NCBI GenBank assembly: GCA_003223215.1
Contig: QHYH01000118.1
Span: 1-44,652, forward strand
Length of the DNA: 44,652 nucleotides
Direction: 5' to 3'
DNA from: Acidobacteriota bacterium
Lineage (GTDB): Bacteria > Acidobacteriota > Terriglobia > Acidiferrales > UBA7541
Under the pieces are notes generated by a model. It was not told where the DNA came from, did no database searches, and saw only the letters and a list, made by a program, of their open reading frames with translations. The position numbers and the translations under genes were made by a program. This document shows, piece after piece, positions 7,753 through 17,314 of the stretch (its first letter is position 1; each line of letters begins with the position of its first letter).

Positions 7753-9011
7753 CCGGCCACAAAGGATCTATTCGTTTGCCCTGGTTTTGTTCCTCGCTGA
7801 ATCTTCACTGCTCTGTAACCGCCGTGCGTTTTGTAGTACAAGAACATCAACCCGAAAACAAAAACCAGCACCAGAGGAGCTACGGTAACGTAACGGAAGG
7901 ACTGGGCCGCTCCGTATCGATCATAAATTCGCCCCATCAAAGGTAAAGCGCGGTCGACGGCTATATTTCCTATCGCGCCCATCACACTGAGCAACAGTGC
8001 GCCGCCCTTCGGGAACAGCTCGCTGGTAATCCCCAACATAGTGGGCCAGAAGTAGCAAACACCGGCAGCAAAAACCGTCGCTGCAGCGAATGCGGTAAAA
8101 GCGTTGTAGGCGTAGCTAAGGGCAAACAGACCTATGCCTGAGAGAGCTGAACAACCAAGCATCAGGCCTATCGGGGAAATCTTTCGGGCAACTGTTCCGG
8201 CGAAGTTTCGCATAATGAACATCAGCCCGCTGATATACACCAAAACGAGAATTCCCGGCGTATGGGCAATGTTTCTCAGCACCGACTCCATCCATTGGTT
8301 AGGCGCTAACTCTGTGGCTGCTGTCAGCACCATACAAGAAGCCAACAGAAGAAACATGGGGCGAATCGCCTCCCGAAACATCTCGCTTGCGGAAACCCCG
8401 GATGCGACCCGCTCCGTCGCCGGAAACTTCTGGCCAACGATCATCAGACCGTAAATGATAGCCGGGACGAGGATAGTTGCCATCTTTGCCTGCCATCCCA
8501 GACCTAGCCTGGTCAGCGCATATGGAGCGAGACCACCAATGATTAAGCCGCCCGGCCACCAGGCATGAAGGATATTGAGCTTTTGAGTCTTCACCTCAGG
8601 ATACGCTGTAGCGACCAGAGGGTTGATGACTCCCTCCACCAAACCGTTTCCTAGTCCGACGACGAACGTCGCCAATTCGAGCACGCCATAACTCGGAGCG
8701 AAAATTATTACGAGTACGCCGGAGATGTGGAGAAACCAAGCCGCGCACAAAAGCGCTCTCATCCCTAAGGCATCGCAGAGCGGGCCGCCGATGAGAATGG
8801 CTGCCGCAAATCCGAGAAAAGCTTTGCCAGCAAAGATGCCGACAAGCTGTTTGTTCACATGAAATTGAGCGCCCAGATCATCGAGGGTGGCGGCGCGAAC
8901 GGAAAACACCATTGCCGTGGTCATGAGTGCCATGCAACTAGCCACAAACAAGCGCTTGCGTTGGCCTGCGGATAACGTCACATTTTCTGGAGGGAACGCT
9001 TGCGAGCTCAC
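7749..9011 (-). CDS. MFS transporter, probable sugar or sugar-acid uptake
   Basis: About 420 residues with about 12 hydrophobic segments and a central loop of the major facilitator fold. I place the start at GTG 9011 because GCAGGAG lies 7 nt upstream; the longer frame begins with TTG at 9068 inside the preceding SDR gene and adds an Arg-rich, unlikely N-terminus. It lies 34 bp after the SDR stop and overlaps the lactonase start by 4 bp. Context points to import of the carbohydrate handled by the operon. The sequence does not tell the substrate. Confidence 0.85.
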   Translation of the reverse strand: MSSQAFPPENVTLSAGQRKRLFVASCMALMTTAMVFSVRAATLDDLGAQFHVNKQLVGIFAGKAFLGFAAAILIGGPLCDALGMRALLCAAWFLHISGVLVIIFAPSYGVLELATFVVGLGNGLVEGVINPLVATAYPEVKTQKLNILHAWWPGGLIIGGLAPYALTRLGLGWQAKMATILVPAIIYGLMIVGQKFPATERVASGVSASEMFREAIRPMFLLLASCMVLTAATELAPNQWMESVLRNIAHTPGILVLVYISGLMFIMRNFAGTVARKISPIGLMLGCSALSGIGLFALSYAYNAFTAFAAATVFAAGVCYFWPTMLGITSELFPKGGALLLSVMGAIGNIAVDRALPLMGRIYDRYGAAQSFRYVTVAPLVLVFVFGLMFLYYKTHGGYRAVKIQRGTKPGQTNRSFVAG

Positions 9012-9045
9012 GAAATTTCTCCTGCCTTTGGTGGCCAACCGCTCT

Positions 9046-9840
9046 CTACCAGTCCGGCGGAGCTCCAACGGGGTACTGCTCCAAATCGACGATGGACCCG
9101 GTTATACACTGGCTCTCGTCACTAGCGAAATAAAGGGCTGCCAGGGCAACATCTCGAGGAACGAGCAAACGGCCGAACGGGCGAGTGCGTATGGCCTCTT
9201 CGACCCACCGTTCGCCCTTTCCCTCTTCAATTTTCATGCGCCGCTCGTTGGGGGTCATGGTCCAACCGGGATTGAGCTGGTTGACACGGATGCCATACCT
9301 GTTCAGATAGGCGGCGGTGTTCTTCGTGAGTGTCATAAGCGCGCCCTTGGATGCTGAGTACGCCATCAGCTTCGGCTCTCCGATATAGGCATTGATCGAA
9401 CCAATGTTGACGATGGACCCGCTTCGTTGCTGTTTCATGCAAGCGACCGCTTCCCGCATGCAGAGAAACGCGCCGCGCACGTTGGTGGCGAAAACTTTAT
9501 CCCACACTTCACAGGTCGTATTCTCGATGTTCCCCCGCGTGCTTATGCCTGCATTGTTAATGAGCACGTCGATGCGACCATAAACCTCGACCGCCTGACG
9601 TATTAGCGCCCGACAGTCGGCCTCAACGCTGACATCCGCCCGCTGGAAGATGGCCCGGCCACCTTCCTTTTCGATGCTTGCAGCAACGGTCGCCGCGTTC
9701 GCTTCATTTTGGTCGGACACGACCATCGCGGCGCCTTCGCTCCCAAACAAACGCGCGATGCCTTCACCCATTCCCGCACCTGATCCAGTAATGATGGCGA
9801 TGCGATTTTCTAAGCGTGGCGTATGCACAATCTCGCTCAA
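9046..9840 (-). CDS. SDR family NAD(P)-dependent oxidoreductase
   Basis: A 264-residue classical short-chain dehydrogenase: nucleotide motif TGSGAGMGEGI (about residues 18-28), INNAG, NIGSIN with the catalytic Ser region, and YSASKGA (catalytic Tyr and Lys), then LNPGWTMT. The family interconverts hydroxyl and keto groups on sugars, polyols and sugar acids. The start appears to be TTG 9840, overlapping the upstream gene's TGA by 4 bp. Second dehydrogenase of the operon, alongside the zinc enzyme at 10777-11826. Ends CITGSIVDLEQYPVGAPPDW, lacking the common final GG. Confidence 0.9.
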   Translation of the reverse strand: MSEIVHTPRLENRIAIITGSGAGMGEGIARLFGSEGAAMVVSDQNEANAATVAASIEKEGGRAIFQRADVSVEADCRALIRQAVEVYGRIDVLINNAGISTRGNIENTTCEVWDKVFATNVRGAFLCMREAVACMKQQRSGSIVNIGSINAYIGEPKLMAYSASKGALMTLTKNTAAYLNRYGIRVNQLNPGWTMTPNERRMKIEEGKGERWVEEAIRTRPFGRLLVPRDVALAALYFASDESQCITGSIVDLEQYPVGAPPDW

Positions 9841-10715
9841 AAATGCTCGGCGATTTTAATACGTAGAAAGCGGACGGATTCTCTCAGCTCGTCGATTCCA
9901 TTGATTCCGTCCTCGATGGAAATCCATCCATCGAACCCTTCGGCCTTGAGCATAGAGAAAATCTCATCGTAATTGTTAAGGCCTCTTCCGATAACGCCGT
10001 GCTTGAGGTTCTGAGCATAGCCGCTCGTTCCATCCTGCTGTTCCAGTTCCTCCAAGGTGCCGCTCGCCAAGTATCGATCTGACGCATGCATGGAGACCAC
10101 CCGGCTCTTAATGGCGGCGAGCACCTCAAGAGGGTCTTGTCCGGCGATGATTGCATTGGATGGGTCATAGTTGACGCCAAACCAGGGTGAGTCGATCTGA
10201 CCAATGATTTCCAAAAATATCTCTGTATCCTGGGCAAATTCGGGGTAAAGCCAGTAACCGTCCTTATAATGATTCTCCATGTTTAGGACGATCTTTCGCG
10301 AGGCCGCGTGTTCGAGCAGTGATCTGATCGATTCGACCGTCCAGCGCACGCCTTCCGCGCGGGAAACATCTGGGCGGCGCTGACCGGAAAGCACGCGGCA
10401 AAAGTAGCCGCCGAGCTCCGCTGCGACGTCGATCATTTGTTTCTGGCGCTCAATTTCCGCGCGCCGGACCCGTGCATCAGGCGTTGTGAAATCTGGCGAA
10501 GCGCACATCATCGGCACTTCCAGGCCATGTTTCACGAGTTGCATTTTTACGCGTTGAAGATACTTCGGTTCAAAGCTCTGAAAAAATCCGGGGTACACTT
10601 CGACGCCGTCAACACCAAGAGTGCCAGCCAGCTCGATCCAATCAAACAGCGTCATGGTCTTGGTGACGCACAACTCATCCATGTAACATTTGGGAAACGC
10701 GCTCAACTTCGGCAT
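9837..10715 (-). CDS. Sugar phosphate isomerase/epimerase-like TIM barrel
   Basis: A 292-residue protein of the xylose-isomerase-like (AP_endonuc_2) fold. Candidate metal ligands lie at the barrel strand ends: E in LNMENHYKD, D in FGVNYDPSN, H in VSMHASDR and E in ISIEDGING. Members isomerise or epimerise keto-sugars, some phosphorylated, others not; UlaE and inosose isomerases share the fold. ATG start at 10715 with only a weak ribosome site. 61 bp separate it from the upstream dehydrogenase stop; downstream it overlaps the SDR. Interconverts ketose intermediates of this operon by inference. Confidence 0.85.
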   Translation of the reverse strand: MPKLSAFPKCYMDELCVTKTMTLFDWIELAGTLGVDGVEVYPGFFQSFEPKYLQRVKMQLVKHGLEVPMMCASPDFTTPDARVRRAEIERQKQMIDVAAELGGYFCRVLSGQRRPDVSRAEGVRWTVESIRSLLEHAASRKIVLNMENHYKDGYWLYPEFAQDTEIFLEIIGQIDSPWFGVNYDPSNAIIAGQDPLEVLAAIKSRVVSMHASDRYLASGTLEELEQQDGTSGYAQNLKHGVIGRGLNNYDEIFSMLKAEGFDGWISIEDGINGIDELRESVRFLRIKIAEHF

Positions 10716-10776
10716 AAACGTCCACTAACAACTCGGCGAACATATCACTGAAGCATCCGGCTAGGGTTACCTCGAC

Positions 10777-11826
10777 TCAATTGGGACACAGCACTGCTTT
10801 GACATACTTACCGGTGTACATCCCGTCGAAACAATCTTGCCAGTGATCGAGCGTCGCCACCTGGGTGATAATCGGGCCAAGGTTAATCTGCCTTGCAGTC
10901 AACATTGGCACAATCTTTTCCCAATTCTCAAACGTATGGCTGAAGCTGCCTTGCAGATGTATGGCCTTTTGCACCAGCGGGTCAAGCGAAAAGTTCAGCG
11001 GCTGAGGCCCCCACCCAACTTTAGTGATTTGACCTCCCGGGCGGACAATTTCGAGGGCGGTCTTCAACGCCGCCGAGACGCCCGCCGCATCGATTACCAG
11101 ATCAGCCCCGAGCCCGTCGCCGATTTCCCGCATGTATTCGACGAAGTTCGTGTTCTGAACATCTACGGTGTGTGTGGCTCCAAGCAGGCGAGCCACATCG
11201 AGCCGAGAGGCATCCTGTGTCGTACCCGCGACAATTAAATTTCTGGCGCCAGCGATGCGGGCCATCTCGGTGCAAAGCAAGCCAATCGGCCCCGGGCCAA
11301 TCACGACGACTGTATCACCGGGTCGGACAGTGCTTTTCGAGGCCACCGCGTTATATGCGACACAGCAAGGCTCGGTAAGCGCGGCGCGTTCGAATGGAAG
11401 TTCGTCAGGGATGTGGTGCAGACAACGAGCTGGGACGCATACGAAGCTGGCCATCGCACCGTCTGTCCCCGCACCGAAGCCCGAACGACTGGGGCAGAGG
11501 TTGTATTTGCCTGTGCGGCATAGCAGACACTCGCCGCAAATGTTTGCCGCGGTTTCCGAGACGACCCGGTCGCCCTCACGAAATCCCCTCACCCGAGCGC
11601 CGACTTCAGCGACTGTGCCGCAGAATTCATGCCCAAGCACGACGGGGACGCGGACCGGCCAGCTTTGGGAGTTGTGGTATTGGTGGATGTCGCTGCCGCA
11701 GACTCCGACCGCACCGACGTGTAGAAGTACTTCCTCGTCCTTTATCGCCGGCACGGGCTTCTGGCGTAATTCAACTGCTAGGGGTTCAAGAGCATAGTGC
11801 ACGACACCGTCCATCACGTCCATCAT
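10777..11826 (-). CDS. Zinc-dependent (sorbitol/threonine-type) dehydrogenase
   Basis: A 349-residue medium-chain dehydrogenase. Catalytic zinc ligands C43 (GVCGSD) and H66-E67 (GHEF) and the four structural-zinc cysteines C97, C100, C103 and C111 (CGECLLCRTGKYNLC) are intact. The Rossmann motif VVIGPGPIGLL lies near residue 173. The family oxidises secondary alcohols of polyols and sugars with NAD(P). Its ATG overlaps the stop of the HPS-like gene (ATGA), so the two are translationally coupled. With the SDR in the same unit it supplies two oxidation steps for a polyol, aldose or sugar acid. Confidence 0.92.
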   Translation of the reverse strand: MMDVMDGVVHYALEPLAVELRQKPVPAIKDEEVLLHVGAVGVCGSDIHQYHNSQSWPVRVPVVLGHEFCGTVAEVGARVRGFREGDRVVSETAANICGECLLCRTGKYNLCPSRSGFGAGTDGAMASFVCVPARCLHHIPDELPFERAALTEPCCVAYNAVASKSTVRPGDTVVVIGPGPIGLLCTEMARIAGARNLIVAGTTQDASRLDVARLLGATHTVDVQNTNFVEYMREIGDGLGADLVIDAAGVSAALKTALEIVRPGGQITKVGWGPQPLNFSLDPLVQKAIHLQGSFSHTFENWEKIVPMLTARQINLGPIITQVATLDHWQDCFDGMYTGKYVKAVLCPN

Positions 11827-12515
11827 TGCCGAACCCTCCGAGTTATCTCGCTCAATAGTCCTTTCAAATCGCCGGCAGCAACCTTAAACGAGTGAGCATC
11901 GATGGCGAGCGGAGCACCGATCACAACGAGCGGGGCGCCACGCTTTGGCATTTCAACTGCCTCCTCCAGCGTTAAGCCGCCGACAGCTTGCACAGGAATG
12001 CGGACCGAGTTCACCACGGCCTCGAGATCATCCAGTGGGCTGACACGGCCCCGCCCTGCCGCCGCCACGCCGTTGCGTTCATCATAGCCGGTATGATGAA
12101 CGATGTAATCCACGCCGAGGTCTTCCATCATCCGGCTTGCTGCCACTTTGTCTTCACATCCGAGATTGTCGCCCATGATCTTGATACCGTAGTCCCGTCC
12201 GGCTTTCACCGCGACCTTAATCGTTTCCACATGCGCGCGCGCCATAACCACCATGTGCGTGGCGCCCGCCTTCGCCATCATTTCGGCCTCGAGATATCCC
12301 CCATCCATCGTTTTCACATCAGCTACGATCGGATGGTTAGGAAAGGCCGCCCGCAAGGCGCGGACACCATGCAGGCCCTCCGCCAAAATCAGGGGCGTCC
12401 CCGCTTCAAGCCAATCTACGCCCGCCTCGACGGCAACGCGCGCCGTGTCCAGCGCTTCATGGACATGCATCAGATCCAGGGAGATCTGAACAACCGGTGG
12501 GTGAGCGCTTGGCAA
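11823..12515 (-). CDS. HPS/KGPDC-like (OMP decarboxylase superfamily) TIM-barrel enzyme
   Basis: A 230-residue protein close in layout to 3-hexulose-6-phosphate synthase and 3-keto-L-gulonate-6-phosphate decarboxylase. The superfamily motif DxKxxD is clear in ADVKTMDGG (D66, K68, D71), with the partner Glu in WLEAGTP (E37) and phosphate-binding-like VGGLT and VIGAPL near the C-terminus. These enzymes form or decarboxylate an enediolate of a phosphorylated keto-sugar. First gene of the operon; start TTG 12515 with AAGGAG about 10 nt upstream. No sugar kinase or phosphotransferase is encoded nearby, so either phosphorylation is supplied elsewhere or the substrate is not phosphorylated. Confidence 0.82.
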   Translation of the reverse strand: MPSAHPPVVQISLDLMHVHEALDTARVAVEAGVDWLEAGTPLILAEGLHGVRALRAAFPNHPIVADVKTMDGGYLEAEMMAKAGATHMVVMARAHVETIKVAVKAGRDYGIKIMGDNLGCEDKVAASRMMEDLGVDYIVHHTGYDERNGVAAAGRGRVSPLDDLEAVVNSVRIPVQAVGGLTLEEAVEMPKRGAPLVVIGAPLAIDAHSFKVAAGDLKGLLSEITRRVRQ

Positions 12516-12943
12516 CGGAAAGGATCTCCTTGTGGCCTGCTGTTCCGTATTTAGACTAAGGACCAGCAGAACTGTGGAGTCAGAGATTTTTCACTGACTG
12601 CCCACGCATTGCAAGCAAGATCCTACTGCATCTCCGGATTTTTCCGCTCATCACAGCGTAGAGGTGACGGCGAGCGGCGCAGAAGCCCCCTCTGCTCCTC
12701 TTTTTTTAGTACCGAAATGAACGCGTGCGATGGGAGAAACATACCAGTTGAGCCGATCCGGTGTCGCGGCACTCTGTCTCCAACCCAGCAGGAAGAAGGT
12801 CCCTTCATCAAGCCCGGAACTGCGGTCGCGCCACGCGATAAGAGCAGACAGATCCAGCATGACCTTTTCACGTGAGCAACGTCATTTGAGTGGGAACACT
12901 CTGCGCGGACGGAACGTATCTAGTGAAGACAGGGAGAAGAGGG
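12516..12943. other. Divergent intergenic region, no gene recognised
   Basis: 430 bp between the minus-strand sugar operon and the plus-strand permease. It must contain both promoters, but I see no convincing -35/-10 pair or strong palindrome. The short ORFs on both strands have no recognisable features. Confidence 0.5.
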
Positions 12944-15508
12944 ATGCGGATGAGAGACCTGCTTGGCAACGTTCGCTACGCTCTGAGACAGTTTCGAGCC
13001 GCTCCGGTGTTCGTTGCCGCAGCCGTGCTCACGCTGGCACTCGGAATCGGCGGAACCACGGCAATCTTTACGCTCATCGATGCCGTGATGGTAAGGTCCC
13101 TGCCGGTCGGGGATCCCGGGCGCCTTTACCGCGTCGGAGAAGGGGATGAGTGCTGTGTCGAGGGAGGGCCCCAGGACCGGTGGGGTTTTTTTTCCTATCC
13201 CCTCTTTGAGCGACTGAAGGCCGCGACTCCGGAATTTGAGGAAGTAACAGCATTCCAGGCAGGCCGCGGCCGTTTGGGTGTGCGGCGGGAAGGTGTTAGT
13301 TCTGCTGCCCGACCCCTGCGGTCCGAGTATGTCACGGGCACGTATTTCTCGACGCTGGGCGTGCGGGCGTTTGCCGGTCGCGTGTTCACTCCAGAGGATG
13401 ACCGGCCGGCGGCGCCGCCTGTCGCGGTGTTGAGCCATCGGGCGTGGCAGACGATTTACGGTGGGGACACGTCCGTCTTGGGGGCGACGTTTGTCGTGGA
13501 GGGGCATCCCTTCACGGTAGTCGGAGTAGCGCCGCCGGGATTTTTCGGCGAGACGCTCGAGAGTGATCCACCCGAGATTTGGGTTCCTGTGCAGCAGGAG
13601 CCTTTGATCGACGGCCAAAGCAATCTTCTTCATCAGTCTGTTTCGGCATGGTTGCGCATGATCGGAAGGTTGAGGCCTGGCGCGTCGATTGACGGAATGG
13701 CCCCGCGGCTCACTGGAGTTTTGCGGCAATGGATCCAGAACGATTCCGGGTATCCAGCCAACTGGATGGAGGGCGTGATCGGGATGCTTCCCAAGCAAGT
13801 CCTGAACGTCATCCCGGCAGGGGCGGGCGTCGCGGTAATGAAGGAAGAGTATGGACACAGCCTGCGGATTCTGTTCTCCGTTTGCGGAGCGGTGCTGCTC
13901 ATCGCCTGCGCCAACGTCGCAAATCTGTTGCTTGCGCGGGGCGTGGCCCGGCGCGGACAGCTGGCTGTGCGCATGGCCATCGGCGCACCGCGGCACCAGA
14001 TTATCGCGCAGGCCTTGACGGAAAGCATTCTGCTGGCGGTTGGCGGCGCGATGGTGGGACTCGCGGTTGCCGTTGGAGCTGCGAGGTTGTTGCTGGCCTT
14101 GGCCTTTCAAAGCGCGCACTTCCTTCCGATCAGCACCATGCCGTCGTTGATGGTTTTGGCGTTCGCCTTCGTGCTGGCGCTTGTGACGGGAATCCTTTTC
14201 GGCGCGGCTCCTGCGTGGCTTGCAACGCGCACCGATCCCGTCGAGGCTCTGCGCGGGTCGGGCCGGGGAACAAGCGATCATGCTTCTCTTGCGCACAAGG
14301 CGCTGCTGCTGGTGCAAGCGGCCCTGTCTGTGGTGCTGGTGGCGGGTGCGACGATGCTGGGCAGGAGCCTGAACAAGCTCGAGAACCAGGATTTTGGATA
14401 CGAAGTCAAAGGGCGCGTGGTCGTCGCCCTGCATAATCCGCCGGCGAGCTACTCGCCAGCCAAGCTGCAGGCGCTTTATCGTCAGCTTGAGGACCGCCTC
14501 AGCCGCTTGCCGGGGGTGCAGGGAACGGGACTCGCTCTTTATAATCCGCTAACCAACAACTGGGGTGAGATGATTTTTGTTGCCGGGCACCCACCAGCCA
14601 AGATCGAGGAGGAGTCCGGTGCGTCGTGGGATCGCGTGAGCGCCGGCTATATGCAAAATTTCGGTATGCGTATGGTTCGCGGACGGAACTTCACCGAGGC
14701 TGACAACGAAACGACAGAGCCGGTTGCCATCATCAACGAGGCGTTTGTCAGGCGCTTCTTCAAGAGCGGCGAAAACCCTTTGGACCAGCACTTCGGCTTG
14801 GATTTTCCTGAAAACTCCGGAATGTTCCGGATCATCGGTATCGTACACGATGCGAAATTTGCGGGATTTGCGCTGGGACGGCCGACGCGCCCGATGTTCT
14901 ACGTGCCGCTGGCGCAAAGCGTGGACTATAAGCAGGATCTGATGGCGAGGGTCGAGAGGGCATCTCAGTTTGTCGGCGGAATCATGCTTGTCACCGGGGT
15001 TTCGCCAGGAAGGCTCGAAGGGCCGATCACCCAGGCATTGTCGGAGGTTGATCCGAATCTGGCTATAACCAGCGTGCGGACCATGCAAGAGCAGGTCGCA
15101 TTGACGTTCGACCAAGAGCGAGCGGTAGCGAGCCTCGCGGGACTATTTGGTACCATCGCGCTGCTGCTGGCGGCCGTGGGGTTGTACGGTGTGACTGCCT
15201 ACATGGTAGCTCAGCGGACTCGCGAAATCGGCATCCGCATGGCACTGGGTGCGAAGCGAGCAAAGGTGGCGCAGCTTATCCTGGGGTGGGTGTCGAGACG
15301 CGTGTTCGCAGGACTGCTGTTGGGGTTGCCGCTGGCTGTCGGCGCCGGGCGGTTGATTTCGAGTCAGCTCTACGGCGTTTCGAGTTGGGATCCGATGGCG
15401 CTGATGATTGCAGCGAGCGCGCTCGCGATGTCGGCATTTGCGGCGGGAATTCTTCCCTCGACCCGAGCGGCTTCGATTTCACCAATGGAAGCGTTGCGAA
15501 TGGAATAG
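12944..15508 (+). CDS. ADOP-family MacB-like ABC permease
   Basis: A protein of about 854 residues with the layout of acidobacterial duplicated orphan permeases: an N-terminal leader LLGNVRYALRQFRAAPVF, a membrane helix (LTLALGIGGTTAIFTLIDAV), a periplasmic MacB-type core domain, three membrane segments with an FtsX domain (CANVANLLLARG...RMAIGAPRHQIIAQ), then a second core domain and a second FtsX domain (GVTAYMVAQRTREIGIRMALGAKR). The family lacks its own ATPase and is thought to export small molecules or peptides or act in mechanotransmission. I place the start at ATG 12944, with AGGGAG 7 nt upstream; GTG 12890 is possible. A hairpin follows the stop. Confidence 0.9.
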   Translation: MRMRDLLGNVRYALRQFRAAPVFVAAAVLTLALGIGGTTAIFTLIDAVMVRSLPVGDPGRLYRVGEGDECCVEGGPQDRWGFFSYPLFERLKAATPEFEEVTAFQAGRGRLGVRREGVSSAARPLRSEYVTGTYFSTLGVRAFAGRVFTPEDDRPAAPPVAVLSHRAWQTIYGGDTSVLGATFVVEGHPFTVVGVAPPGFFGETLESDPPEIWVPVQQEPLIDGQSNLLHQSVSAWLRMIGRLRPGASIDGMAPRLTGVLRQWIQNDSGYPANWMEGVIGMLPKQVLNVIPAGAGVAVMKEEYGHSLRILFSVCGAVLLIACANVANLLLARGVARRGQLAVRMAIGAPRHQIIAQALTESILLAVGGAMVGLAVAVGAARLLLALAFQSAHFLPISTMPSLMVLAFAFVLALVTGILFGAAPAWLATRTDPVEALRGSGRGTSDHASLAHKALLLVQAALSVVLVAGATMLGRSLNKLENQDFGYEVKGRVVVALHNPPASYSPAKLQALYRQLEDRLSRLPGVQGTGLALYNPLTNNWGEMIFVAGHPPAKIEEESGASWDRVSAGYMQNFGMRMVRGRNFTEADNETTEPVAIINEAFVRRFFKSGENPLDQHFGLDFPENSGMFRIIGIVHDAKFAGFALGRPTRPMFYVPLAQSVDYKQDLMARVERASQFVGGIMLVTGVSPGRLEGPITQALSEVDPNLAITSVRTMQEQVALTFDQERAVASLAGLFGTIALLLAAVGLYGVTAYMVAQRTREIGIRMALGAKRAKVAQLILGWVSRRVFAGLLLGLPLAVGAGRLISSQLYGVSSWDPMALMIAASALAMSAFAAGILPSTRAASISPMEALRME

Positions 15509-15542
15509 GCGAGGAGCCCGCCTCAGAAAACGGATCTGACGA

Positions 15543-15563
15543 GCCAGGGCGCCGACGCCTGGC
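15543..15563 (+). terminator. Strong hairpin after the permease gene
   Basis: GCCAGGGCG (15543-15551) pairs with CGCCTGGC (15556-15563), with one bulged G and a 4-nt loop, 34 bp after the stop. No T-run follows, so it may be a terminator or simply an mRNA-stabilising stem. Confidence 0.35.
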
Positions 15564-15749
15564 GCTTCCATCGCATCCTCTCCGCAATCTGCGACCTCAG
15601 GGCTCGAACCCGGCCAAATTGTTCGGCGAACGAGGAATCCCACGGCGCAGCAAGCGCCAAGGCCGATGGAAACGCAGTTGCAGGCCAGGGGTTTGGACGG
15701 TCGCCCGGACTTGCGCCCAGGGGGCCATTGGTAGTTTTCAGGGCTGGAA

Positions 15750-17132
15750 TTGCGAGGCGCGCGACCCCCGAGAACCTATCGCGCGATTCATCTGAAGAGC
15801 AACGTTGTGCTTCATCTTGAGCCGGGCGCGACGATCCTGGCGGCCGAGACGCCCATGGAAGGCACGACCTCGGGCGGCTATGACGCAGCCGAGGCTAACG
15901 CCGGCGACAACAAATTTCAGGATTATGGGCACAGCCACTGGCACAACAGCCTGATTTGGGGGGAAGAACTGCACAACATCGGGATCGTGGGTCCCGGACT
16001 GATCTATGGCCGAGGGTTGAGCCGCGGCGCCGGGCATGACACGCCCCGCGCGGAAGCGCCTGGGGTTGGCAATAAAGCAATCGCCCTCAAAAACTGCCGA
16101 AACGTCTTGCTGAAGGATTTTGCCATTCTCAAGGGCGGGCCCTTCGGCCTGCTCGCCACCGGAGTAGACAATTTCCAAATCCACGGGCTGACCATCGACA
16201 CCAACCGCGACGGCATGGATCTCGATTGCTGCCGCAACGGGCACGTCTCCGACTGCAGCGTGAATTCGCCGTGGGATGACGCGATCTGTCCGAAGAGCTC
16301 CTTCGCTCTCGGGTACGCGCGCTCAACGGAAAACATCACCATTGCAAACTGCTATGTCGCCGGCTGCTACGAGGTCGGAACTCTCCTCGATGGAACATTT
16401 AAAAAGTACGGTCCTGACGTTCGCGTGCCGCGCACGGGGCGCATTAAGTTTGGGACAGAATCCAACGGCGGATTCAAAAACATCACGGTCAGCAATTGCA
16501 TCTTTGAGGGCTGTAACGGCATAGCTCTGGAAAGCGTGGATGGCGCACTGCTTGAAGACGTGACGTTTAACAACATCACCATGCGCGACATCAGCGGCTC
16601 GCCGATTTTCCTGCGACTTGGCGCACGCATGCGCGGCCCGCAAGGCATACCTGTTGGCGCTCTGCATCGCATCATGCTGAACAACATCGTGAGCTATAAC
16701 GCCGCGGGACATCTGCCGGCGATCATCAGCGGCATTCCTGGACACGCCATCGAGGAGGTCAAGATCAGCAACTTGTATCTCCAGCACCGCGGCGGTGCCA
16801 GCAAGGAAATGGCCGCTTTCCAGCCGCCCGAAGACGAGACCAAATATCCGGATCCTCATATGTTTGGCCCCGAGCTCCCGGCACACGGCTTTTACATCCG
16901 ACACGCGAAGAATCTGGAATTCAGCAACGTGGAAGTCGCTTGCGAGGCGCCCGACGAACGAAGCGCGTTCGTCGTCAACGACGTCCAAGGCGCAGATTTC
17001 TTCCGCATAAAGACGCCTCCAGAATCACGCGGCCGGGTTTTCTCGCTGACCAATGTGACCGATTTCCGCACCGTGGCCGCCCCCGGAGTGAAGGACGCCC
17101 AACTCGACAGGGTCGAAGCCAAGGCGCTTTGA
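15750..17132 (+). CDS. GH28 polygalacturonase-like protein with a decayed 5' end
   Basis: A right-handed beta-helix protein of the pectinase family GH28, which hydrolyses galacturonan or rhamnogalacturonan. Family landmarks are visible: IDTNRDGMDLD (the NTD/NxD region), SPWDDAICPKSS (the DD pair), and TGRIKFGTES (equivalent of RIK). The expected N-terminus (signal peptide and the first ~90 residues up to TIHLKSNV) is missing: the only in-frame start is an implausible TTG with no ribosome site. Upstream fragments of the right kind appear in other frames (WTVARTCAQG, then PLVVFRAGI, then RTYRAIHLKSNV), which suggests at least two frameshifts between about 15640 and 15770. Either the gene is a recent pseudogene or the assembly has base errors in G/C runs. 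Confidence 0.75.
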   Translation: MRGARPPRTYRAIHLKSNVVLHLEPGATILAAETPMEGTTSGGYDAAEANAGDNKFQDYGHSHWHNSLIWGEELHNIGIVGPGLIYGRGLSRGAGHDTPRAEAPGVGNKAIALKNCRNVLLKDFAILKGGPFGLLATGVDNFQIHGLTIDTNRDGMDLDCCRNGHVSDCSVNSPWDDAICPKSSFALGYARSTENITIANCYVAGCYEVGTLLDGTFKKYGPDVRVPRTGRIKFGTESNGGFKNITVSNCIFEGCNGIALESVDGALLEDVTFNNITMRDISGSPIFLRLGARMRGPQGIPVGALHRIMLNNIVSYNAAGHLPAIISGIPGHAIEEVKISNLYLQHRGGASKEMAAFQPPEDETKYPDPHMFGPELPAHGFYIRHAKNLEFSNVEVACEAPDERSAFVVNDVQGADFFRIKTPPESRGRVFSLTNVTDFRTVAAPGVKDAQLDRVEAKAL

Positions 17133-17314
17133 GGAAAAGCACCGAGTTCATATAGTGAAACGCGAGACCTGGTATATAAAACTGCGGACCTCTGCTAGAC
17201 TTGCCTCTGCTTCAATGAGCCCGGACTTCACCTAGGTACTGGCCAAGAGCTCTGCGGCGCCTGACGGACGTGTTTTTCCTCGGGCTTGCCGGCAAATCCA
17301 GCCCTGGAACCATT

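Noticed and set aside
11823-12515. UlaD of an L-ascorbate pathway
   Set aside because: Motif is right, but the UlaABC transporter and the other ula genes are absent and no phosphorylating step is present, so I keep only the superfamily name.
12920-14434. 504-codon open frame on the minus strand
   Set aside because: Antisense to the ADOP permease, composed largely of Arg, Gln and Pro with no membrane or domain features; a shadow frame.
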